A stretch of 64,000 nt of DNA from Yamadazyma tenuis (lineage: Eukaryota > Ascomycota > Pichiomycetes > Serinales > Debaryomycetaceae). The notes beneath the pieces were generated by a model. The model saw only the letters and a program-made list of their open reading frames with translations, was not told the DNA's origin and ran no database searches. The stretch spans positions 2,418,001-2,482,000 of the forward strand of contig NC_089461.1 of assembly GCF_029203305.1 (NCBI RefSeq), in the 5' to 3' direction. Every line of letters begins with the position of its first letter. The first letter of the stretch is position 1. Made by a program: the position numbers and the translations under genes. Below, piece after piece: positions 17,997 through 26,994 of the stretch.

Positions 17997-20294
17997 TCAA
18001 ACGTCATCAAGTTCCATACCAAAGCTTCTTTTTCTCATTTCTGATTTAACCCGTTGGTGAGCCTTGTGAAGCTTATCACGAAGTGACTTCCTTCTATTAT
18101 GTTTAGCTTTTACGTCACTCTGTTTGGCCTCTTCCTGGTCAAAGTTTGGATTTTGCCTCTGTTGGTAAACAATAGATTCAGTCTCCTTAGTTGAAGGGGG
18201 ACCCAGTAACAAAAGATATTCAGGGGATTGATTGGGCCTAATCAACGGAATGAATGTTCGAAGATACCTAGGCTCCTTGTACGCATCCTGGTCATCAGTT
18301 AGCATACACTCTTTCCTGTTGAGCACACTAAAACTAGTCACCTTGCAGTAGTTATCATTCTGTAAAATGAGCTCATCTGTTGTTGGTTCGGTTACTTGAA
18401 AGTTCAAATAGTAATATGGATCATAAGGAGATTGCCGGTATTCGAATGAGTTGAACATCTTATTAATATGGGGGATATCCCTTATCTTCTCCCCAGCATG
18501 GTGCCAGAATTCCATGTCCAAGGGCCTCTCCATAGGCCAAAGCAGTTCAGGATCATAGGCTTCTCTGGCCAGATATTGATATTCCCATACAGGCTCTGCT
18601 CCTTCATTGACGAAGGTGTTATTCAACTTGGTGATGTAGGTGAAAGAATTGACAACATCAAAGGTTTCGGTGTCAACTGAATAGTACCTCCAGGCTGGGT
18701 TATTTCCATTCAAAGGGCTTACCGATGGTCCAATTAAAGCATAGTTAATCAAGTTGCTCAAGTCTTTGACTTGACCATCCCCACCATAGATAAGGTTGAA
18801 TTGATCTTTCCCATTGTATCCAAAGAAAATTGCAGCGATTACTTTGGGGGAGAACCGCTCAATGATCTTGGTGAAGATTTTGGTTGGCACTGGTAGAGAG
18901 TGTTTTGAAGGTGGGAGATGGGCGATGATCCAGACTCTTTGTTCATTGATCTCCGATTCAATCAACTCGTCTATCAAGAATTGCCAAATTCCAAAAGGAT
19001 CAAAGTTCAATGTGTCAATGAACAGGTATAAGTTTTCTGTGTTCCATACGTTTGAGTTCAAGGAAATAATTTTCAATCCACGCTTGGTAATGATGGAGTA
19101 ACCAACTTGATTGTACCTCACCTGCTTAGCGGCATCAAGGTCAATCCATTTGGACTCGTGCCACAAATCCGAAATGAAGTCAAATTGCCATTGATAGTTA
19201 AACTGGGTGGTCAAGGACTTGGTGGGAAGTTGATTAGGAGGAAAACTGTCTCTTGTACCCATAGCCGAGTATATGGGAAAGTTTTCCAAATAATGCAACA
19301 TATCCCTGTATCCCCTAAACTGCGAATCCAAGACATCTTTTCTGCTAACATGAATGGAGTCAGCATGGTCTACCATGCCCCCAGTAAAGATGCCAAACTC
19401 GAAGTTCAAGTGATTTTCATGGAAATCACGGATGATTTGAAGGGTATTATTGAGCATCAACTCAGAAGTATCACAGCCATAAGCCCCAAATTCATGACTT
19501 GGGAGCCAAGTAGGTGTGAAAGTCTTGAATTGGTCCACGTAGGGCCCTTTTTGAAAATGGCCACTTGCATAGGAGCTGTCGTAAAAAGATAACCCGAATT
19601 GAGGATCGTAGATGGAAGAATAGTCGTAATCCGGTGGGGGATGCACTTTATTGGAACTTCGTGGAGCACAGCATAAAGCCTGAGAGCAGTTGGATTCGGC
19701 AAGTAAAGTATAATCTAATTGTAAGGAGATGTCGCTCAAGTGCAACACGTTAAAAGTTTCTCCTTGGGGCTTGGGAGCCTCATACAATTTGGGTCGTGGA
19801 GGCCAAAGCTTGGCCATACGGATACTGGGCAACTCGGGCATCACGTGGCAATCCTGGTCGTGGTAGTAACAGTACAAATCGCCATCCAACCCCTCAGGGT
19901 TGACCAACTGAACCATTTTTGTAAACTCAAGCCCTAAGGCTCCATATTCCACAGAAGGGTATCCAAACTTGGTTTGACACAAAGACTCGTCAAACCCTTC
20001 TTCTTTACACCATCGGGTGTATACCAGGGGGACCAAATCCAGGCGTGTCAAGGCCAAGAACTTTCCCACCTGTAGTCTCATCTTACACGAAACACACTCT
20101 TTTAAATCGGTAGCACCATAGATACTGTGAAGCTGTTTGATAGCGATATCGATTAATTCAAGATCGCTCAACTGGGAGTCGGACGCAAACATGCCTGCAC
20201 TGGCCAGGAGCCCCAGGGTGTAGTAGTCTCCCCCAAACGAGGTCACCACCAGCCAAAACCAAAGGGATATAACCAATACGTGTAATTGTGGCAT
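17997..20294 (-). CDS. saposin-domain / acid sphingomyelinase-like protein, predicted catalytically inactive
   Basis: This 765-aa secreted or lysosome/vacuole-type protein has the architecture of acid sphingomyelinase. A signal peptide (MPQLHVLVISLWFWLVV) is followed by a saposin-B-like domain with cysteines near residues 67, 70, 96 and 106 and more near 142 and 149, and then a metallophosphoesterase domain (about 180-510). The metal-binding motifs are badly altered. DxH reads DIS (Asp188 kept, His to Ser190). The GD motif reads GG (Gly306). GNH reads GTR (347-348). The C-terminal GHxH reads GYNG (Tyr493, Gly495). Only Asp188 and the AHLPP histidine (459) remain. Hydrolysis of sphingomyelin or polyphosphate is therefore unlikely. 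The open frame is otherwise intact. The longest frame starts 15 codons upstream at 20339, but the internal ATG at 20294 places the signal peptide at the N-terminus. A Reb1-type TTACCCG site lies upstream. Confidence 0.85.
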   Translation of the reverse strand: MPQLHVLVISLWFWLVVTSFGGDYYTLGLLASAGMFASDSQLSDLELIDIAIKQLHSIYGATDLKECVSCKMRLQVGKFLALTRLDLVPLVYTRWCKEEGFDESLCQTKFGYPSVEYGALGLEFTKMVQLVNPEGLDGDLYCYYHDQDCHVMPELPSIRMAKLWPPRPKLYEAPKPQGETFNVLHLSDISLQLDYTLLAESNCSQALCCAPRSSNKVHPPPDYDYSSIYDPQFGLSFYDSSYASGHFQKGPYVDQFKTFTPTWLPSHEFGAYGCDTSELMLNNTLQIIRDFHENHLNFEFGIFTGGMVDHADSIHVSRKDVLDSQFRGYRDMLHYLENFPIYSAMGTRDSFPPNQLPTKSLTTQFNYQWQFDFISDLWHESKWIDLDAAKQVRYNQVGYSIITKRGLKIISLNSNVWNTENLYLFIDTLNFDPFGIWQFLIDELIESEINEQRVWIIAHLPPSKHSLPVPTKIFTKIIERFSPKVIAAIFFGYNGKDQFNLIYGGDGQVKDLSNLINYALIGPSVSPLNGNNPAWRYYSVDTETFDVVNSFTYITKLNNTFVNEGAEPVWEYQYLAREAYDPELLWPMERPLDMEFWHHAGEKIRDIPHINKMFNSFEYRQSPYDPYYYLNFQVTEPTTDELILQNDNYCKVTSFSVLNRKECMLTDDQDAYKEPRYLRTFIPLIRPNQSPEYLLLLGPPSTKETESIVYQQRQNPNFDQEEAKQSDVKAKHNRRKSLRDKLHKAHQRVKSEMRKRSFGMELDDV

Positions 20295-20364
20295 GAGTTG
20301 AGAAAGTGGTTTTTGGCGCTCACAAACCAATTGCTGCAAACTTGTGTATGGAATAAAAAAAGAG

Positions 20365-20371
20365 TTACCCG
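20365..20371. promoter_or_regulatory. Reb1-type site
   Basis: TTACCCG lies in the 102-bp gap between two minus-strand genes, about 70 bp before the start of the sphingomyelinase-like gene. Reb1 sites often mark nucleosome-depleted promoters and can also block read-through from an upstream gene, and either role fits this tight spacing. Confidence 0.5.
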
Positions 20372-20396
20372 GCGCTAACGCCCCGAGACATGCAAA

Positions 20397-21398
20397 TTAT
20401 TTAAGGCTATTAAATAAGTCAATGGTTTCTTGTGCAACCGAAGGATTCGACTTCAAGCTGGCAAGCACCTCGTTCATAAGCGTACGGTTGAGGGCTGATT
20501 GTTCCAACTGGAACTTACGGTTGAGCTCAATCAACCGATTATTGGTCTCAATGAGCAGCTCCATCTTCGAGGTCGACACTTGCTGAAGAAGGGTATTTTG
20601 TTTGACCAAGCTGGTCACCAACTCGAGAATGGTTTTCACCAGGGTCGAAGTACCTGTTTCCGCCAACAAGTTCTTGATAGATTCACGGGTGGAGTTTAAG
20701 TTTGCAAGAATGTCGTCGCTCTCTTGTACCAACGACAACGGTACCGGGAGGGTGGTGACAAGGGGCGCGGGTTGGTACCGGGGGGATGAGGCGTTGATGG
20801 GTGGAAGTACGAGTGGTGCAGGCGCGGGCGCCCCCAGCGGCGGCAGCCCCAACTGGTCGTCGTCGGACTCATCCACTTTGGACACGGACGAGTATTCCAA
20901 TAACACACTGTTTGCGATCCGGCCATTTTTTAAGGTCTCACTAAGCTCGAATAACTCGAGTGTCGCCATCTCCAAGTCTGCAAGCGAGCTGGCATGGGAG
21001 ACCAGTTTGAACACCGGGTCAGCATTCAAGTTTATGGGAGTAGTTTTCCGACGCTCGCGGGCCTTTTTAATGGCCGACGACAACTGGCGCTGGAGGGTGC
21101 GCACGGTGGGAATGAATGGGGGAGGGCTTTGCAGCATTCTCCGGCGGGAGAACTTGCGCTGGATGATATCCCATTTTTTGGTTTGGCTCAACGTTCGGTC
21201 ACCGGTATATTTGAAAGGTTTAATGGTGACGATAAGGTACAAGATGAGCTTTATGTCCAGATTACTTAGTTTGGCCCGAGGATTATTTTTATCGGTATCG
21301 GGGGAATCTTCAACCGTCGGTAGGGGAGGATGTGAGGATATTGAAGAGGGCGAGGTCTGGTCATGATCCTCACCAGTGGGGGCATTCACATCGGCCAT
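20397..21398 (-). CDS. putative DNA-binding protein with Myb/trihelix-like segment and coiled coil
   Basis: This 333-aa protein is not matched to a named family with certainty. An acidic, Pro/Ser-rich start is followed by a predicted helical block (about residues 43-115). That block contains LDIKLILYLIVTIKPF, a tryptophan in KKWDIIQRKF, and then VRTLQRQLSSAIKKARERRK. The spacing and basic third helix resemble Myb/SANT or trihelix DNA-binding domains, which is why I call it putatively DNA-binding. The middle is Pro/Ala-rich and disordered. The last ~100 residues form a coiled coil, probably for oligomerisation. The longest frame begins at TTG, so the ATG at 21398 (MADVNAPT) is used. It sits 102 bp upstream of the sphingomyelinase-like gene on the same strand. 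Confidence 0.7.
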   Translation of the reverse strand: MADVNAPTGEDHDQTSPSSISSHPPLPTVEDSPDTDKNNPRAKLSNLDIKLILYLIVTIKPFKYTGDRTLSQTKKWDIIQRKFSRRRMLQSPPPFIPTVRTLQRQLSSAIKKARERRKTTPINLNADPVFKLVSHASSLADLEMATLELFELSETLKNGRIANSVLLEYSSVSKVDESDDDQLGLPPLGAPAPAPLVLPPINASSPRYQPAPLVTTLPVPLSLVQESDDILANLNSTRESIKNLLAETGTSTLVKTILELVTSLVKQNTLLQQVSTSKMELLIETNNRLIELNRKFQLEQSALNRTLMNEVLASLKSNPSVAQETIDLFNSLK

Positions 21399-22070
21399 TG
21401 TATATGTACATGGAAAACGCAATTAAGAACCACTTTTGATGGCGTGTCTAAATATTTATACCCTACTACAAATAACAAATATTTTCTGTACTGCAGAGCA
21501 TTCTTGGACGTTCTGAAAGCAGGCAAATAGCAAATATAAAAACTTACACAAACGGATGCGCGGACTTATATGGACACCTGCTGGATAGCGGTATAGAACC
21601 TTTCTTATAATTAAATAGAGGAATTCCTTGCTTGCAGGTGACAATCCATGCATTTAGGTTTATCATACATACCGATATCCGATATTAAATGTATATATTT
21701 GACTGAAAACATGACCTCATCCTCAGGCCATTTTCCACTCATCTTCGGGTTATGTCCACGCCCCCCACACATTTGGCAGTCAGCCGCAATTGGTGCGATG
21801 ATGTCAACTGATGTCATCCAGTCTACGTCTCGTGTGGGCGACAAATTGCTGCGATAAGCTTGTTATAGATGATAAAATCAGACATGGTTCGGAGTCCGGT
21901 TCGACAGAGTTCAGATTGCAACTCAGGATATCTGCTGCCATCTTCTCTGCCGGTGCATCCGCTGATCGAGCTGCATGGCCCCCGAGTCTCGGCAGGTGTG
22001 TCTCGCCTGTTCTTGCCGCTCTAGCATTTCGTAAATGACAAACGGATGATCTCATCTCCAGTGGGTTGCA
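21399..22070. other. intergenic region
   Basis: About 670 bp separate two minus-strand genes: the promoter of the putative DNA-binding protein and the 3' flank of UPF1. Frames at 21611-22055 overlap on both strands and show no domain. The UPF1-proximal part is GC-richer, but I see no RNA gene. Confidence 0.4.
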
Positions 22071-24878
22071 CTACAAATTGAACCCTGCTGCAAACGAACT
22101 GGTGATACTTTTGATGTCGTCATCGTTCATATCGTGCAGTTGGTGTTGTTTTTGCTTGAGGTAGTCCTGGTCAAGTTGGCTAAGTCGTGAGTAAAAGTTC
22201 AGGCTGATCATACTGGTAGCTTCCAGATTAAATTCATTGGCACTGAAATTGCTGGGGGTAGGTGAATCCTGCTTATAGCTGGTGTGGGTGTTTGCTCCGG
22301 CTTTGAAGTCGAGTTTCACGGTGCACATTTGGAGATTTTCGAGAAGACCCTCAACGAGGCATCCACGTTCTCGATAATGCACCAAAAGGTGATTCCAAAG
22401 GGGGTTACGGCTCAAGGTACGAGGGTTACCGAGAACTATCATTCCGTACTTGGCTCTCGTCAAGGCCACATTCAATCTGCGAGGATCTCTCAAAAAGCCA
22501 ATCACCTGAGCCTCATTGGCCCTGACGCAGCTGAGAATAATAAAGTCTTTTTCCCGGCCCTGGAACGCATCGACACTGGCCACTTCTATCGACAAGTATT
22601 CATCCTTGTACTGGGTCTGCGTGGCATTAGTGGCCAAATACCGCGTCACAAAACTTTGTTGGCCCTCATACGGAGTGATGATTCCAATCTGGTCACCCTT
22701 AACCCCATCTTCAAACAACCGGTTGACGACTTTTTCCACTCTCATGGCCTCGACCCGGTTTAAGAAGGACGAGCCACTACCGCTAATCTCTTCCTTCCCG
22801 TAATTAGCCCAAAACATTGATGGAATATCCTGCACCGGCCATGGGAACGTCGAGTTTTTGATGAGTCTGTCTTCCACCGTTACTCCGTCTTGTAATGATC
22901 CTTCGTAAAACATGTTGGATGGGAACTCGCTAAGAGCTGGGTTCATTCTATATTGCACTTCCAACCGGAGTGGAACATGTCCCAACATGATGAACCTCTC
23001 AAATAAGGATTGTCTTAATCCGGCATCTGCTGCATCTTTTTCTGGGATCACCGGTCCCAATTGCTGATGATCGCCCACCAAGATCACCTGCCTTGCCCCC
23101 TTTACGATCGGAATTAAAACCTCGGGTTCGCATGCCTGTGTACTCTCATCTACCAAAACTGACCGGAAAATGAAATTCCGAAGCCTGGTATCGCTGGCCC
23201 CAACACACGTACAACAAATAATATCGGCCTTATCCAACAAACGAAGACTCTCCTGTGTCATCAACTTCTCGTACCGAACCCTGTCCTTGTGGTCAAGTTC
23301 TCCTGCTTCTTCTCTAAGCTTGATGAGTTTCTTGAGCTCTCCTTTGGACTTTTCTCTGAGCAAATAGTCCAAGCAATACCCTTCCACCGCAGTGGCGATA
23401 TCTTCTCTTGCCCTGGCACGAAGCCGAAGAACCTTCAACCCCACCAGAGCCAACTTCTCTGTCAAATGGTCGACTGCCACGTTGGAAGGAGCACACACCA
23501 AAACCTTTTGTCCCTTGTTTAAATGCTTCAAGTGGTATATGATGGTGGCCGAAGTGACGGTTTTCCCGGTGCCGGGAGGACCTTGGATCAACGACAACGG
23601 TCTCTTCAACGCCGTGCGCACGGCATTGAGCTGCGAGCTGTTCAACTCTCCGAGCGTTGGAACGCTCAACTTATTGGGGAGCACCACGTTGAACTCGATG
23701 GGCTTCACCTCATGTCCCAAGATCTTATGATAAATATACGAACTGACCGACTTCTCATCGGTTGCAAACTTCGCCAATGCTGCCTGCATTCGGTCGAAAG
23801 CCACTCCCCGCCACACAAACTCGATGGTGAATCCACTGGTCATATCGGTCGGAGTTTCGCCCTTGCTGGGCACCAATTCCAAAGTGTACTTTTCCTGACG
23901 AGCTCCCGGCACCCCCACAATATACCCATAGCCTTCCCAGCCCGCGTACTGCAAGCCGTGGTACCGCAAGACGGCCTCGTCCCCCACCTTGACATTTACG
24001 TCGGAGCTGTCTACCCCGGGTGGTACAAACGATGCCAAATGGCGGTTGCTGAGAGTCAACTCCCACGACACGGTGATGTGCTCCAGAGTGTTGGCCTCCC
24101 TGCTGGACTTTTCGTACTCTGACACCAAGTTGACCAAGGGGGCAAACGACCGCTGGTACTGGATTCCATCGGGATACCTCATCAAAATCGGCAAGATCTC
24201 TTCTTTCTCGGTCTCAACCTCACCTTCAGGCAAGTCATGAAAGGTGGTATCTCTATTAAGTCTCCATTCTTTTTCGAGCTTTAAAATCTGCTCGTATGTG
24301 ACATTGTTGGTGTTGACCAGTTCGGCCTCGGACGGAATGGCGGCTATCCATGGCAAAAACTCCCGTTCTTCAATGAGCGGCTTCCAGTTGTCTGAGTCCC
24401 AGTTGGGATCTTTCACCTGGGCACACGGCAACCGACAAAGAATCACCAATACTTGATCCTTCTTGGCGGTTACATACCCGAGGTTGAACACGTTGAGTTT
24501 GTTGCAGTGATAACATTCCAAGGTGGTGTCTCCCAAGACTGAGTCCTCATGTAACGAAACGGTTTTGTGTTTGGAAAGGGTTATATGGGTGACAATGTGG
24601 CTGCTGGAACCCCCTGCTTTGGAATTGCAAAACCACCGATTGCAGATGTTACATTTAACGACCGAGTCGACTGAATCAAGTCCACAGTAGGCACATGCAT
24701 GTTCAGGTAGCTCATGCGACATCGCAACATCAAAGTCATTATGGGTGGCGGTCCGCAGCAATGGCTCAAACTCATAGTTACTGGTATCAAAGGTAGATGT
24801 ATCACCATACTGGTCGAGTCCCAGCACAGAGCTCACGTCGCTTGGTGGTGGAGGTTGTCCAAATAATAGATCACTCAT
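22071..24878 (-). CDS. NAM7: ATP-dependent RNA helicase Upf1, nonsense-mediated decay
   Basis: This 935-aa superfamily-1 helicase acts in the cytoplasm with Upf2/Upf3 and release factors to degrade mRNAs with premature stops. The N-terminal Cys/His-rich domain (about 60-220) shows the expected pairs (CAYC, CNIC, CYHC and the His cluster around KHKTVSLHED). The helicase core follows. Walker A is GPPGTGKT near residue 433, motif II is DESTQA near 577, and motif III is GDHQQLGP. Motif IV-VI elements include YRMNP and VALTRAK. Length is close to S. cerevisiae Upf1 (971). A CTG codon at residue 478 falls where other Upf1 proteins have a polar residue, which fits CTG-Ser decoding. The upstream region is shared with the divergent NmrA-like gene. 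Confidence 0.97.
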   Translation of the reverse strand: MSDLLFGQPPPPSDVSSVLGLDQYGDTSTFDTSNYEFEPLLRTATHNDFDVAMSHELPEHACAYCGLDSVDSVVKCNICNRWFCNSKAGGSSSHIVTHITLSKHKTVSLHEDSVLGDTTLECYHCNKLNVFNLGYVTAKKDQVLVILCRLPCAQVKDPNWDSDNWKPLIEEREFLPWIAAIPSEAELVNTNNVTYEQILKLEKEWRLNRDTTFHDLPEGEVETEKEEILPILMRYPDGIQYQRSFAPLVNLVSEYEKSSREANTLEHITVSWELTLSNRHLASFVPPGVDSSDVNVKVGDEAVLRYHGLQYAGWEGYGYIVGVPGARQEKYTLELVPSKGETPTDMTSGFTIEFVWRGVAFDRMQAALAKFATDEKSVSSYIYHKILGHEVKPIEFNVVLPNKLSVPTLGELNSSQLNAVRTALKRPLSLIQGPPGTGKTVTSATIIYHLKHLNKGQKVLVCAPSNVAVDHLTEKLALVGLKVLRLRARAREDIATAVEGYCLDYLLREKSKGELKKLIKLREEAGELDHKDRVRYEKLMTQESLRLLDKADIICCTCVGASDTRLRNFIFRSVLVDESTQACEPEVLIPIVKGARQVILVGDHQQLGPVIPEKDAADAGLRQSLFERFIMLGHVPLRLEVQYRMNPALSEFPSNMFYEGSLQDGVTVEDRLIKNSTFPWPVQDIPSMFWANYGKEEISGSGSSFLNRVEAMRVEKVVNRLFEDGVKGDQIGIITPYEGQQSFVTRYLATNATQTQYKDEYLSIEVASVDAFQGREKDFIILSCVRANEAQVIGFLRDPRRLNVALTRAKYGMIVLGNPRTLSRNPLWNHLLVHYRERGCLVEGLLENLQMCTVKLDFKAGANTHTSYKQDSPTPSNFSANEFNLEATSMISLNFYSRLSQLDQDYLKQKQHQLHDMNDDDIKSITSSFAAGFNL

Positions 24879-25079
24879 GGTGTTTGAAAATTGTGAAAGG
24901 CTTTTTCATGGAGTCGTGCGCGCTGCTGTCATATTAGCAGAGCTGGTGTCTACTGGTACCCATCTATCACTAGTACTGGGCAAAGAGTTCTACGTATAAC
25001 CAAACAGGGGTAAGCGCCACTCTGTTAAAAATGCTTCCGCCACAACTCGGGCTTCTCACCAGATCACCGTATTTTTAAG

Positions 25080-25133
25080 TTAGTAGTTTTACTGTTAGTA
25101 AGCCACTATTACTAACATTTTGCAAATTAGTAA
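25080..25133. promoter_or_regulatory. cluster of Yap1/Cap1-type response elements
   Basis: TTAGTAA (25095-25101), TTACTAA (25109-25115) and TTAGTAA (25127-25133) are exact YRE heptamers. TTAGTAG at 25080-25086 is a near match. The first two form a perfect 9-bp inverted repeat (TGTTAGTAA / TTACTAACA) with a 7-base loop. They lie 174-227 bp before the start codon of the NmrA-like gene, which suggests induction by oxidative stress through an AP-1 factor. Confidence 0.6.
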
Positions 25134-25240
25134 AGGGCGGCAAGGATTTCAAACTGGTTTTTCCGGCGCGATCACAACACCACACAAATGTGTGGAGTCC
25201 ACCTGTGGAATATTTAAGCACGAGAAGGCCCCTTGAACTG

Positions 25241-25278
25241 CAACAGATATCACAAATTACAACAGATATCACAAATTA
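25241..25278. repeat. 19-bp perfect tandem duplication
   Basis: CAACAGATATCACAAATTA occurs twice head to tail (25241-25259, 25260-25278), ending 28 bases before the start codon at 25307. It probably lies in the 5' UTR. Confidence 0.95.
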
Positions 25279-25306
25279 CTTCACATATCAATTCATATAA
25301 TTCACA

Positions 25307-26194
25307 ATGGTTTCTATTGCTATCGTCGGAACTTCCGGTGCTTTGGGTGCCCCAGTGCTCAAGGCTTTACAAGAGCCTCTTTTTGCAGACAAAATCGATT
25401 TCCCCATTAAAGCCATTACCACCAAAGACAAGTCTTCGGAGTCGTCGGACAAGGTCCAGTATATCCAGGGAGATGTCACAAAGGATACCTCTCTGTTGGC
25501 TGAACAGTTGAAGAATACCGATGTGTTCATCAATTTGGCCCACCCAGATCCAGCAGTGTTGGGGGGTGTTGAAAAACTCATCACCACCATCAAACCAAAG
25601 CTTTACTTCCCATCCGACTTTGGGGTGGACTTCAACAAGCCCGACGCGAAAACCCTCCATCCCATTGTTCGGGGCAAGAGGGAACATGCCCAGAGACTTA
25701 GAGATGCTGGCATTAAGGTGGTTCAAGTTGCCACTAATTATTTCAAAATCCCCCCAGTTTTCTTGACCGTGTTCTTCGGACATGTTGGTCTTGATGTGGC
25801 TGGAAATACCTATACCAAAGTGGTTGATGGTAACGATAAAATCCAATTTTCTACCGCTTCTGATATTGGAAGAACCGTGGCTGCTATTGCTACTACCGAT
25901 CCATCCAAGGTCCAAGACGCCTACAGGGTGTTTTCAGACGAAAAGCCAATCGCCGAGGTTGTGGCTGAGAAGGAAAAGGAGCTGGGAACTGAATTTAAAG
26001 TCAACGAAATCAAAGTCAAAGACTTACACGACCAGTGGCTTACTCAACTCGAGGGCAAGGATCCAGACTTCATTGCCTTCTTGTTTCAATCCTGGGCTGC
26101 CGGTGTTGCTGGTGGCGCGATCTTTGAGACCCGTGACAGGGAAGTGGTGAACCCAGGCCAGTCTTTGTGGAAGTGGGAAAAGTGGGATACCTAG
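25307..26194 (+). CDS. NmrA-like / isoflavone-reductase-like NAD(P)-binding protein
   Basis: This 295-aa Rossmann-fold protein belongs to the atypical short-chain dehydrogenase group. The N-terminal VGTSGALGAPV glycine motif binds NAD(P), and a YFPSDFG block near residue 100 is typical of the isoflavone reductase/NmrA family. No signal peptide is present, so it is probably cytosolic. Family members are either oxidoreductases or redox sensors that bind NADP without catalysis, and which applies cannot be decided from sequence. Three exact Yap1-type sites upstream point to a role in oxidative or electrophile stress. The gene is divergent from UPF1. Confidence 0.88.
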   Translation: MVSIAIVGTSGALGAPVLKALQEPLFADKIDFPIKAITTKDKSSESSDKVQYIQGDVTKDTSLLAEQLKNTDVFINLAHPDPAVLGGVEKLITTIKPKLYFPSDFGVDFNKPDAKTLHPIVRGKREHAQRLRDAGIKVVQVATNYFKIPPVFLTVFFGHVGLDVAGNTYTKVVDGNDKIQFSTASDIGRTVAAIATTDPSKVQDAYRVFSDEKPIAEVVAEKEKELGTEFKVNEIKVKDLHDQWLTQLEGKDPDFIAFLFQSWAAGVAGGAIFETRDREVVNPGQSLWKWEKWDT

Positions 26195-26994
26195 TTAGAT
26201 GTTAGTGTTTAGTTCTCAAATTGATAGTTTTGCAACCGCGCGTCTCGCATTCACCGGGCTTAGTTGACCCCGGTCTAGGGTTCAGCCGGTGATATTGAAT
26301 GCCACAATCTAGAATTGGGGCATACAATATTGTCTACCATGTAGATAGACTTTTTTTGTGTGAAAGGAGGAATAAAAAATAATGGTTCTGGAGGCGGAAT
26401 TCTGCCCCAGACACCCATGTATAACTCCAAGGTGCTCATGTGGACATGGACAAATACCCATCTATTTCTACCAAAAACACCTAGAACCGCTGGCTAATAT
26501 TACAAACATATTTAACCTCCCGCTCATAATACATTCAAGTGCATAATCGTCGTACAACTCGTTCACCGTAAATTTTCACGACAGAATTGCCGGCTAAATG
26601 CAGCCACCCGCCCCGGAAGTTTCCTACTAATTGTAAAATAAACGAACTACAACGGGGATATTCAAGTAGCCAGTCTTGTGGCTATTTATTACGGTCGCTA
26701 ATGGCAATTAACGAAGTGTTCAACAATATGAAAACACTCCATTGTCGCAAATAGTGCAATGGTTACGCGTTGGTGCAGCCAAATCATTTAACTTCTTTTA
26801 GACCAAATTGTGTGAGAATCGTCAACTTGTTCCTTACCAGAATTCACTATTTTTTTTTTCTAATCAACACCTGTTATATTCAATTGTTTTTTGAGTTCCT
26901 TTGCCTCGCCACTTTACTATTCTCCTCCTACCTGTAATTTTAGTGTACCATTGAGTAATATCCAACTCCAGTTTTTTTCTTGTAATATATCAGT
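26195..26994. other. BUD2 promoter region
   Basis: 800 bp without a supported gene. Just after the NmrA-like gene an imperfect inverted repeat (GCATTCACCGG at 26247-26257 and its interrupted complement at 26286-26302) could form a hairpin in the 3' UTR. Close to BUD2 there is a T-run at 26850-26859. I see no tRNA. Confidence 0.45.

Larger units (their letters stand above)
24879..25306. promoter_or_regulatory. divergent promoter region UPF1 / NmrA-like gene
   Basis: 428 bp separate two divergent genes. It contains a cluster of Yap1-type elements (25080-25133) and a 19-bp tandem duplication in the presumed 5' UTR of the oxidoreductase (25241-25278). A TATTTAA element near 25211 could serve as its TATA box. 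Confidence 0.6.

Noticed and set aside
20295..20339. Fifteen-codon N-terminal extension of the sphingomyelinase-like protein
   Set aside because: It would place the hydrophobic signal peptide internally, and the internal ATG at 20294 puts it at the N-terminus as expected for the family.
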